Source of the DNA: an uncultured Alphaproteobacteria bacterium
GTDB lineage: Bacteria; Pseudomonadota; Alphaproteobacteria; Caulobacterales; Parvularculaceae
DNA length: 28,287 nucleotides
Assembly: GCA_937895955.1 (NCBI GenBank)
Contig: CALAZI010000137.1
Coordinates: 1-28,287, forward strand
Direction: 5' to 3'
This document shows, one piece after another, positions 22,104 through 28,287 of this stretch. The notes beneath the pieces are model-generated. The model made no database searches. It was not told the origin of the DNA and worked only from the letters and a program-made list of their open reading frames with translations. Positions within the stretch are counted from its first letter, which is position 1. The number at the start of each line of letters is the position of its first letter. The position numbers and the translations under genes were made by a program.

Positions 22104-23456
22104 ATGGCCGAACCGGTCCTTGAACAGTTGGAAAACGTCCGTAAGCTCGTGCGCCGCGCCGGGCCGATCTCGCATTTCGGCGCGGTCGACAGCGTCAGCG
22201 ATCTCGCCGTCAAGGTTGAAGACCGTCTCGGCGTCCTGGAAGTCGGCACTCGTGTCGCTATCGAAACCGACGCCGCCGATCTTGTCGCGGAGGTTGTCGG
22301 CGTCAGCCGGGGGGCGGCGCTTTGCCTTCCCTTCGGCGGCGTTGAGGGGGTCCGACGCGGCGCGCGCGTTTCCTTTCAGTCGGGCGCCTCGGCCGTAAGG
22401 CCCTCGCGCGCTTGGCTCGGCCGCGTCGTCGACGCGCTCGGCCGTCCTGTCGACGGCAAGGGGCCGATCGCGCCCGGCGCCGCGCCGCGCGATCTGCGCG
22501 CCTCGCCGCCGCCGGCGGCGCTGCGCGAAAGGCTTGGCGGTCCGGTCGGTTTCGGCGTCAAGGCGCTTGACGTCTTCTGCCCGTCGCGGGTCGGCCAGAG
22601 GCTTGGCGTCTTTTCGGGTTCGGGCGTTGGAAAATCGATGCTGTTGTCGATGATCGCGCGCAACGCCGATTGCGATATTTCGATCATCGCGCTGATCGGC
22701 GAGCGCGGCCGCGAAGTGCGCGAATTCATTGAGGACAATCTAGGGCCTGAAGGGCTCGCCCGGTCGGTCGTCATTGTCGCGACGTCGGATGAACCCGCGA
22801 TGATGCGGCGCGAGGCGGCGTTTCTGGCGCTCACGCTCGGCGAATATTTCAGGGATGAGGGCGGTCACGTTTTCTGCCTGATGGATTCGCTGACGCGCGT
22901 CGCCGCCGCGCAACGCGAAATCGGCCTTGCCGCCGGCGAGCCGCCGACCGCGAAAGGCTTTACGCCGTCCGTCTTTTCCCTGCTGCCGAAGCTGCTTGAG
23001 CGCGCCGGTTCCGGCGGTCCCGGCGCCGGCGCGGTCACCGGCGTATTCACCGTTCTTGTCGAGGGCGACGATCATGATGAGCCGATATCGGACGCGGCGC
23101 GCGCGATATTGGACGGCCATGTCGTTCTCGATCGCAAAATCGCCGAGCGCGGCCGGTTCCCCGCCATCGACATTTTGAAAAGCGTGTCGCGAACGTCGAC
23201 CTTCGACGCCGCTGACCTCAATCGCAGCCTTGCCCGCCGCGCCCGCGCGCTCGCATCCGTTTATGACGACATGCGGGAGATCATCCGGATCGGCGCCTAT
23301 CAGAGAGGGTCAAATCCCGAGCTTGATCGCGCGATTGACTTCAACGCGGCCTTGGAGAGGTTTCTGGCGCAGGATCTCAACGACTTTGTCACGCCGTCGG
23401 AGGCGTTCGCCGCGCTTGAGGACATTCTCAATCGCCATGGCGCGGAGGAAGCATGA
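22104..23456 (+). CDS. fliI: Flagellar type III export ATPase FliI
   Basis: 450 residues, the standard length. The F1-beta-like core has the P-loop GSGVGKSM at residues 172-179, then IALIGERGREVREFIEDNLG (~196-215), the Walker B region HVFCLMDSLTRVAAAQREIG (~256-275) and the family motif GEPPTAKGFTPSVFSLLPKLLERAG. The QRGSNPELDRAI segment near the C terminus is specific to FliI/SctN rather than F1 subunits. The ATPase hexamer works at the base of the flagellar export gate with FliH and FliJ. It is followed by fliJ (ATGA overlap) and is divergent from ctrA. No other flagellar gene is in the window. Confidence 0.96.
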   Translation: MAEPVLEQLENVRKLVRRAGPISHFGAVDSVSDLAVKVEDRLGVLEVGTRVAIETDAADLVAEVVGVSRGAALCLPFGGVEGVRRGARVSFQSGASAVRPSRAWLGRVVDALGRPVDGKGPIAPGAAPRDLRASPPPAALRERLGGPVGFGVKALDVFCPSRVGQRLGVFSGSGVGKSMLLSMIARNADCDISIIALIGERGREVREFIEDNLGPEGLARSVVIVATSDEPAMMRREAAFLALTLGEYFRDEGGHVFCLMDSLTRVAAAQREIGLAAGEPPTAKGFTPSVFSLLPKLLERAGSGGPGAGAVTGVFTVLVEGDDHDEPISDAARAILDGHVVLDRKIAERGRFPAIDILKSVSRTSTFDAADLNRSLARRARALASVYDDMREIIRIGAYQRGSNPELDRAIDFNAALERFLAQDLNDFVTPSEAFAALEDILNRHGAEEA

Positions 23457-23896
23457 CGCGCGGGGGTCGCGAAGCGCAGGCGCTGGCGAAACTGATCAGG
23501 CTCGCCCGGGCGAGGGCCGATGAAGTCTCGGCGCGGCTGGAAACGCTTCGCGCCGCGCTCTCCTCGAACGAGGCGGCGCTCGCCATGCTGCGCGATTGCG
23601 TCCGGGAGGAATCAAGCGCGGCGAAAGCGGCTGAAATCGTCGGTTTCGTCCAGCTTGCGGGCTATCTGCTCGGCGCTGAGCGCAAGCGCGCGGCGCTTGA
23701 ATTGACCCGCGGGCAACTGATTGATGAAATCGAGGCGTCGCAGACCGGCCTCAATGAGGCCTGGGTCGAACTCAAGAAACTCGAACATCTCGCCGAACGC
23801 GCGCGCCTGTCTGATGACCGCAGCCGGCGGCGCAGCGAAAACGCCGAAAGCGATGAGTTGGCGCAGTTGGCCGCCGCCGCTCGCCGTCGCCGTTAG
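23453..23896 (+). CDS. fliJ: Flagellar export protein FliJ
   Basis: 147 residues. FliJ is poorly conserved, but position directly after fliI (ATGA overlap), length and structure all fit: almost the whole chain is two long charged helices with heptad spacing (ALAKLIRLARARADEVSARL and later ELKKLEHLAERARLSDDRSR), forming an antiparallel coiled coil like the stalk subunit of F1. It would sit in the central pore of the FliI ring and couple export chaperones to FlhA. The gene ends with an Arg-rich tail. Confidence 0.85.
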   Translation: MTRGGREAQALAKLIRLARARADEVSARLETLRAALSSNEAALAMLRDCVREESSAAKAAEIVGFVQLAGYLLGAERKRAALELTRGQLIDEIEASQTGLNEAWVELKKLEHLAERARLSDDRSRRRSENAESDELAQLAAAARRRR

Positions 23897-24001
23897 AACA
23901 AAATCAACCTTTTTCCCGGGATCAAGGAGGCGGCCGCCGCGCGCCGCCGTTTCACGTCCGGAATCATCAGCGGATTTTCCGGCTTTTCCGTCAATTGTCG
24001 T

Positions 24002-24031
24002 TTGACGGTCGCCGCTTCGTCGTGTTATCCC
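24002..24031 (+). promoter_or_regulatory. Candidate dcw-cluster (mraZ) promoter
   Basis: TTGACGG at 24002-24008 matches the -35 of Caulobacter housekeeping promoters, and TATCCC (24026-24031) is a weak -10 at 18-nt spacing. Transcription would start near 24038, leaving an ~80-nt leader with the 16-bp palindrome and the repeats described below. The rest of the fliJ-mraZ gap (23897-24001) holds only a weak GGCGGC/GCCGCC hairpin and no gene. Confidence 0.4.
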
Positions 24032-24048
24032 AGATTTTGTCGAAGAAT

Positions 24049-24064
24049 GGCGCCAATTGGCGCC
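24049..24064. promoter_or_regulatory. Perfect 16-bp palindrome in the mraZ leader
   Basis: GGCGCCAATTGGCGCC is perfectly self-complementary and lies 53 nt before the mraZ start. It could be an operator for an unknown dimeric regulator or, in RNA, a self-pairing element. No known site was recognised. Confidence 0.45.
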
Positions 24065-24081
24065 GACCGATCCATTTTCCT

Positions 24082-24120
24082 GGCGGAGGAATGGGCGGAG
24101 AGGGCGGAGTGCGGGCGTGA
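24082..24120 (+). repeat. Direct GGCGGAG repeats at the mraZ start, candidate MraZ boxes
   Basis: GGCGGAG occurs at 24082, 24094 and 24103, with a degenerate fourth copy GGCGTGA at 24114 that includes the start codon. Intervals are 12, 9 and 11 nt, close to one DNA turn. E. coli MraZ binds TGGGN repeats about 10 bp apart just upstream of mraZ; here TGGGC, AGGGC and CGGGC cores (24092, 24101, 24112) fit loosely. The last full copy also supplies the GGAG ribosome site. Confidence 0.45.
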
Positions 24121-24602
24121 AATTGCGGACGCCGGAGGCCTCATTTCTCGGGTCTCACACCAACAAGATTGACCAGAAAGGACGGGTCGCGGCGCCGGCC
24201 GATTTTCGTCGCGCCCTCGAAGGCGATCCGCTGCATGGGTTTTATTGCCTGCCCTCGCCGCGGGGGGCGTTTCTCGAATGCGGCGGCGGCGACATGATTT
24301 CCTTCTTCAAGGAACTGATCGGCGAGCTGCCGCCTTTCGATGAAGACCGCGAACTACTTGAGACGCATCTGCTCGGCGCCGTTCGCCCGCTTTCCTTTGA
24401 TACGGAAGGCCGCATCGTCATTCCTGAACCCTTGAGGAGCCATGCGAAGCTTTCCGAGCGCGTCCTGTTTCAGGGGCGCGGCGAAACCTTCTGGATTCTC
24501 GCGGCTGAAACCGCGCCCGCGGCGCCGTCTAACGCGGAGCGCGAGCGTCTGCGCGCGGCGCTGCAAAAGCTCGGCGCCAAAAAAACCGGAGGCGCGTCAT
24601 GA
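24117..24602 (+). CDS. mraZ: Transcriptional regulator MraZ
   Basis: 161 residues from GTG 24117, with GGAG at 24106-24109, 7 nt upstream; the in-frame ATG at 24057 lies inside the palindrome and would add a basic, non-conserved stretch. Two SpoVT/AbrB-type half-domains are visible: FLGSHTNKIDQKGRVAAPAD (~10-29) and SFDTEGRIVIPEPLRSHA (~97-114). MraZ forms ring oligomers that bind repeats at the head of the dcw cluster and repress it. The order mraZ-rsmH-ftsL-ftsI-murE is the universal one, and the ATGA overlap with rsmH couples translation. Confidence 0.93.
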   Translation: MKLRTPEASFLGSHTNKIDQKGRVAAPADFRRALEGDPLHGFYCLPSPRGAFLECGGGDMISFFKELIGELPPFDEDRELLETHLLGAVRPLSFDTEGRIVIPEPLRSHAKLSERVLFQGRGETFWILAAETAPAAPSNAERERLRAALQKLGAKKTGGAS

Positions 24603-25603
24603 CGTCCTCCGGCCATGCGCCCGTCCTGCTTGATGAAGCGCTCGCTGCGCTCGCGCCTATCGATCACGGCGTTTACGTGGACGCGACCTTCGGCGGCGGC
24701 GGTTATGCGCGGGCGATCCTTGGCGCGGCGAACTGCGCGATCTTCGCCTTTGACCGCGATCCGACCGCGATTGAACGCGCGCGCGACTGGGCCGGCGCCT
24801 ATGGCGGCCGTCTGACGCTCGTCAATCGCCCGTTTGCGGAAATCATAGAAGCGCTCGAAGAGTTCGGCGTCGAGGAGATCAACGGCGTCGTTTTCGATCT
24901 CGGCGTCTCATCGATGCAGCTCGATGAGGCGGAACGCGGTTTCTCCTTCATGCGCGACGGTCCGTTGTCGATGCGCATGGACGGCGGAAAGCCCGACGCC
25001 GCCGATATCGTCAACGCCGCCGACGCGCGCGATCTCGCCTCTATCTTCAAGGTTTACGGCGAAGAAAAAGCCGCCGGCAAAATCGCGCGCGCGATCGTCG
25101 CCGCGCGCGATGAAGGGCCGATAACGACGACGGGCCGCCTCGCTTCCGTCATTTCGCGCGCGACGCCTGCAAAACCCGGCGACAGGATCCATCCGGCGAC
25201 GCGCGTTTTTCAAGCGCTGAGAATTTTCGTCAACAACGAACTCGCCCAGCTCGCGCGCGCGCTCGTCGCGGCGGAAAAGCTGCTTGCGCCTGCGGGGCGC
25301 CTTGTCGTTGTCACTTTCCATTCGCTCGAAGACCGGATCGTCAAGCGCTTTTTGACGGAGCGCAGCGGAGCGGCCGCAAAACCCTCGCGTCACGCGCCGG
25401 AAGCAAAGCCCGTCGATGCGACATTCAGACTGTTGAACGCGAAACCGCAAACGCCGGGCGACGATGAAATCGCCGCCAATCCGCGCGCGCGATCATCCAA
25501 ACTGCGCGCTGCGATCCGCACCGACGCACCGGCGTCGGATTTCGATTTTACGCAGCTCTTGCCGCGGCTCGATCTGTCGAATGCCCTTTCAGCCTGGAGA
25601 TAG
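24599..25603 (+). CDS. rsmH: 16S rRNA (cytosine-1402-N4)-methyltransferase
   Basis: 334 residues. It starts with SGHAPVLLDEALAAL (HxPVLLxE signature), then the SAM motif DATFGGGGYARAIL (~26-39), FDRDP, and the family motifs FDLGVSSMQLDEAERGFSFM, GPLSMRMD and HPATRVFQALRIFVNNEL, ending with VTFHSLEDRIVK. It methylates N4 of C1402 in the P site of 16S rRNA together with RsmI. The DNA has an ATGA overlap with mraZ and ftsL follows after 6 nt. Confidence 0.96.
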   Translation: MTSSGHAPVLLDEALAALAPIDHGVYVDATFGGGGYARAILGAANCAIFAFDRDPTAIERARDWAGAYGGRLTLVNRPFAEIIEALEEFGVEEINGVVFDLGVSSMQLDEAERGFSFMRDGPLSMRMDGGKPDAADIVNAADARDLASIFKVYGEEKAAGKIARAIVAARDEGPITTTGRLASVISRATPAKPGDRIHPATRVFQALRIFVNNELAQLARALVAAEKLLAPAGRLVVVTFHSLEDRIVKRFLTERSGAAAKPSRHAPEAKPVDATFRLLNAKPQTPGDDEIAANPRARSSKLRAAIRTDAPASDFDFTQLLPRLDLSNALSAWR

Positions 25604-25609
25604 AAGCCT

Positions 25610-25978
25610 ATGCGCCTCACCTTGATCCTGTTGTGCTTCATCCTCGCAGCCGCCGCGGCGGGACGGTATCAGGCCGAAGCGGCGGTCCGCGAACAAAAAG
25701 CTGAACTGAAACGTCTTGATCGCGAGCAGGAGCGTGAACTGACGTCGATACAATTGCTCCGCGCGGAAGTCGCCTATCTCGAAAATCCGGACAGGCTCGC
25801 CGGTATTGCTGAAAACCTGACATCGCTCGAACCCTTGTCCGGCGCGCAATTGATGACGGCGGAAGATTTCGAGCTCGCCTTCGGCGAAGCCGGCGCGGAG
25901 AGGCGCGGCGAGGCGGACGGCGCCGCCGAAACCCATCCGGTTGAAGTCGCTGATATCGGCTCGGTGAACGCGCGTTGA
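25610..25978 (+). CDS. ftsL: Cell division protein FtsL
   Basis: 122 residues. Sequence similarity in this family is low, so the call rests on size, topology and position between rsmH and ftsI. One membrane helix at ~3-18 with almost no cytoplasmic part is followed by a periplasmic coiled coil (~20-65, EQKAELKRLDREQERELTSI) and the ENPDRLAGIAE motif seen in alphaproteobacterial FtsL. The C-terminal ~40 residues are acidic and probably disordered. FtsL works with FtsB and FtsQ to activate FtsW-FtsI at the septum. Confidence 0.85.
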   Translation: MRLTLILLCFILAAAAAGRYQAEAAVREQKAELKRLDREQERELTSIQLLRAEVAYLENPDRLAGIAENLTSLEPLSGAQLMTAEDFELAFGEAGAERRGEADGAAETHPVEVADIGSVNAR

Positions 25979-25985
25979 TTGGAAC

Positions 25986-27740
25986 ATGCTGAAGCGCCGC
26001 AAAACGCGAAATGTCCGCCTGACGGTCGTTGAGGAATGCGCGCCGGCCGGCGCCGCCTCGCCGGACAGGATCGCGGCGCGCAGCCGGCGGTCGCACGCTC
26101 TGGCGGTTGCGCGTCGACGGATCGGCATGGGCGCTGTCGCCTTTTGTCTCGCCTTCGCGTTTCTCGGCGTGCGGCTCGGCGTCGTTTCGCTTAGTCCCGC
26201 CGCGGCCGGCGGGGGCCCCGTCATCGCGCAGGGCGATGATCCTGACCGCAAGGAAATCGTCGATCGCAACGGCCTTCTGCTCGCCGTAAACCTGCCGATG
26301 CGGGCGCTTGAGATCGCGGGGCGCGAAGTCTGGAGCCCGCGTGAGACGGCGAATGCGCTGGCGAGCGTGTTTCCAACAATCGACGTCGCCGATCTGGAAG
26401 AAAAACTCGCCGCCGGCCGCTATGTCGAAATCCGCGAGCGGCTGACCCCGGCGCAGGAAGAGGCGGTGTTCGCGCTCGGTCTGCCGGGCGTGCGTTTTGC
26501 GCCGCGGACAAAGCGGTTTTATCCGCAAGGCGTCGTCGCCGCGCATCTCATCGGCCATGTTGAAGCCGGCAAGGGCGGCGTCATGGGGCTTGAGCGCGTT
26601 CTTGATGAGCGCCGCGGGCGCGGTCCGCTCGTCGCCTCGATCGATGCGCGCGCCCAGCAAATTCTGGAGCAGGAGCTTGGCGCCGCGCTTGAGAAGTTTC
26701 ACGCAATCGCCGCCATGGGCGCCGTGATGGACGTTGAGACAGGCGAGGTGATCGCGCTGGCCAGCCTGCCGACATTCGACCCGAATGAGCCGGGCGCCGC
26801 GCCGGCTGATTTTCGCCGAAATCGCGCCGTTTATGACCGCTATGAGCTTGGCTCCGCGTTCAAGCTTTTCACAGCGGCGGCGGCGCTCGAGACGGGCGCG
26901 GCGACGGAAAGTTCAACCTATGACGCGCGCGGCAGTTACAAGATTGCGGACAAGACGATCCGCGACTTTCACGGCGAGAACAGGATTTTGACGTTTTCAG
27001 AAGTCGTGCAGCATTCATCGAATATCGGCGCGGCGCGGATGGCGGCCGACCTTGGACCCGAGCGTCAGAAAGAGACGCTGCGCAAATTCGGTCTGCTCGA
27101 TCCGTTGCCGATCGAACTCGCTGAACGCCGCGCGCCGGAATTGCCCTGGCAATGGGGGCCGGTCGAGAGCGCGACGATTTCCTATGGGCACGGCATTTCC
27201 GTGACGCCGCTGCATCTGCTCGCCGCCGTTTCAAGCGTCGTCAATGGCGGCGTCTGGCGCGCGCCGACCTTTATCAAGCAGGACGGCGCGGCGAAAGGCG
27301 AGCGCGTTCTCGCCGAGGAAACGAGCGCGGTCATGCGTCGCGTCATGCGCAAGGTCATCGCCGACGGCACCGCCTCGTTCGCCGAAACGCCAGGATATTA
27401 CGTCATCGGCAAGACGGCGACCGCAGAGAAGCCGACGCGCGGCGGCTATAATCGCAATGCGCGCATGGCGACATTCGTCGGCGCGTTTCCGGGCTATGCG
27501 CCGCGTTATGCGGTTCTCGTCGCGCTTGATGAGCCGCAGGCCGTTCCCGGCACGCAAGGATATGCGACGGCGGGATGGAACGCCGCGCCGGCTTTCGCCG
27601 CAATCACCCGGCGGCTCGCGCCGCTCTTCGGCGTCATGCCCGTCGATGAGGCGACGGCGATCGCCGCGTTCGAGACGGGCGAATATTCATCCATGCGTCG
27701 TGCGGAGATCGCGCCTGACAGCGCCGGAGGCGCGCCGTGA
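25986..27740 (+). CDS. ftsI: Septal peptidoglycan transpeptidase FtsI (PBP3)
   Basis: 584 residues. A basic cytoplasmic tail, one membrane helix (~45-65) and the class B PBP dimerisation/pedestal domain (DRNGLLLAVNLP, then GVVAAHLIGHVEAGKGGVMG) lead to the transpeptidase domain. Active-site motifs: S290-A-F-K293 (SxxK, nucleophile S290), S344-S-N346 (SxN) and K476-T-A478. The last is normally KTG; alanine in place of glycine is confirmed in the DNA (aag acg gcg at 27411-27419). The rest around it (GKTATAEKPTRGGYN) is as usual. The enzyme cross-links septal peptidoglycan with FtsW. It overlaps murE by GTGA. Confidence 0.95.
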   Translation: MLKRRKTRNVRLTVVEECAPAGAASPDRIAARSRRSHALAVARRRIGMGAVAFCLAFAFLGVRLGVVSLSPAAAGGGPVIAQGDDPDRKEIVDRNGLLLAVNLPMRALEIAGREVWSPRETANALASVFPTIDVADLEEKLAAGRYVEIRERLTPAQEEAVFALGLPGVRFAPRTKRFYPQGVVAAHLIGHVEAGKGGVMGLERVLDERRGRGPLVASIDARAQQILEQELGAALEKFHAIAAMGAVMDVETGEVIALASLPTFDPNEPGAAPADFRRNRAVYDRYELGSAFKLFTAAAALETGAATESSTYDARGSYKIADKTIRDFHGENRILTFSEVVQHSSNIGAARMAADLGPERQKETLRKFGLLDPLPIELAERRAPELPWQWGPVESATISYGHGISVTPLHLLAAVSSVVNGGVWRAPTFIKQDGAAKGERVLAEETSAVMRRVMRKVIADGTASFAETPGYYVIGKTATAEKPTRGGYNRNARMATFVGAFPGYAPRYAVLVALDEPQAVPGTQGYATAGWNAAPAFAAITRRLAPLFGVMPVDEATAIAAFETGEYSSMRRAEIAPDSAGGAP

Positions 27741-28287
27741 GACTGTCGGCGCTCGCTGCGGCGTCATGCGATCCCGATCCTGACATCAAGGGGATTACGG
27801 CCGACAGCCGCGCCGTCCGCGAAGGGTTTCTGTTCGCCGCGTTGCCTGGAACGCTCGCCGACGGCGCCGCCTATGTTCCGCAGGCGGAAAAAGCCGGCGC
27901 CGCCGCCATTCTCGCAAGGCCGGGCGTTCAAACGCGCCTGCCGCTTGTCGCCGACGCCGAACCACGCCGCCGGCTCGCCGAAATGGCGGCGCGCTTCTAT
28001 CCGCGCCAGCCGCGTTTTATCGCCGGCGTCACCGGCACGAACGGCAAGACGTCAACCGCAGTATTCACGCGCGCGCTTTGGGAAATGCTCGGCGAAAACG
28101 CCGGCTTCATCGGAACGCTCGGCGCGAAGTCGACGAATTACGAAAAGAAACTCATCCACACGACGCCCGATCCCGTCACTCTGCACGAAACGCTCGACGC
28201 CATGGCGGCGTCCGGCGCCGACTATCTGTGCATGGAAGCGTCAAGCCACGCGCTCGCGCAGCATCGCGCCGACGCCGTCAGGTTTTC
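27737..28287 (+). CDS. murE: UDP-MurNAc-tripeptide synthetase MurE (3' end missing)
   Basis: The gene runs off the window; 183 full codons are visible from the GTG that overlaps the ftsI stop. The N-terminal domain binds the UDP-sugar part (GITADSRAVREGFLFAALPG, ~residues 19-38). The Mur ligase P-loop VTGTNGKTSTA follows at ~98-108, then IGTLGAK, the HTTPDPVTLHETL substrate motif and EASSHAL. These match MurE, which adds meso-diaminopimelate (expected in this group) to UDP-MurNAc-L-Ala-D-Glu. The amino-acid specificity motif (DNPR in diaminopimelate enzymes) lies beyond the window. murF and mraY would follow in the usual dcw order. Confidence 0.94.
   Translation, partial: MRLSALAAASCDPDPDIKGITADSRAVREGFLFAALPGTLADGAAYVPQAEKAGAAAILARPGVQTRLPLVADAEPRRRLAEMAARFYPRQPRFIAGVTGTNGKTSTAVFTRALWEMLGENAGFIGTLGAKSTNYEKKLIHTTPDPVTLHETLDAMAASGADYLCMEASSHALAQHRADAVRF

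Noticed and set aside
23929..23948. GGCGGC/GCCGCC hairpin after fliJ as terminator
   Set aside because: It has short arms in a GC-only stretch with several alternative pairings and no U-run.
24091..24120. Nine-codon mini-ORF (MGGEGGVRA) ending in a GTGA overlap with mraZ
   Set aside because: GGAGG is only 1 nt from its ATG, too close to initiate; the coding pattern follows from the GGCGGAG repeats.
1..28287. CRISPR arrays, tRNAs, rRNAs, IS elements, prophage genes
   Set aside because: I looked for regularly spaced repeats, cloverleaf patterns, transposase or integrase motifs and terminal repeats and found none.

Overview
The window is a GC-rich stretch of chromosome from an alphaproteobacterium, most likely of the Caulobacterales/Hyphomonadales/Parvularculales type. 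The main evidence is a full-length CtrA cell-cycle regulator, with the conserved phospho-acceptor Asp51 and an Ala-Ala C terminus, transcribed divergently from fliI-fliJ. The start of the division and cell-wall (dcw) cluster follows directly (mraZ-rsmH-ftsL-ftsI-murE). Genes are tightly packed, and eight junctions are 4-nt ATGA/GTGA overlaps. I saw no IS element, phage block, CRISPR array, rRNA or tRNA, so this is largely core genome.

Layout. 1-2460: the end of a D-serine-dehydratase-like fold-type III PLP enzyme, converging on an MHS-type MFS transporter with an extra periplasmic domain. 2544-6712: an aromatic amino-acid catabolism block. maiA and a gamma-carbonic anhydrase run leftward and end at a terminator; a small orphan gene and hpd-marR-lipase run rightward. 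A perfect 20-bp palindrome in front of hpd is the probable operator of the MarR protein. 6943-8706: cutA, then divergently queC-queE (7-deazaguanine synthesis). 8715-9392: an unrecognised protein resembling the helical core of flagellin, with TTAA half-sites upstream. 9494-16225, leftward: moxR, DUF58, a BatA/DUF4159 membrane protein and a second VWA membrane protein, which form one uncharacterised BAT-like system. 16550-20992, rightward: sppA, DUF1285, Nudix CoA pyrophosphatase and cca. 21032-23896: bidirectional terminator, ctrA (leftward), a TTAA-rich regulatory region, fliI and fliJ. 24117-28287: mraZ, rsmH, ftsL, ftsI and the 5' part of murE.

The observations most worth a second look are these: (a) the flagellin-like orphan with a possible CtrA site; (b) the pair of VWA membrane proteins in the MoxR operon, one with an intact and one with a broken metal-binding motif; (c) a stable hairpin squeezed between the Shine-Dalgarno and the start codon of the DUF1285 gene; (d) the hpd operator palindrome; (e) direct repeats at the mraZ start that may be MraZ boxes; (f) KTA in place of KTG in FtsI. 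All functional statements rest on reading the translated sequences against remembered family features; no database search was run.
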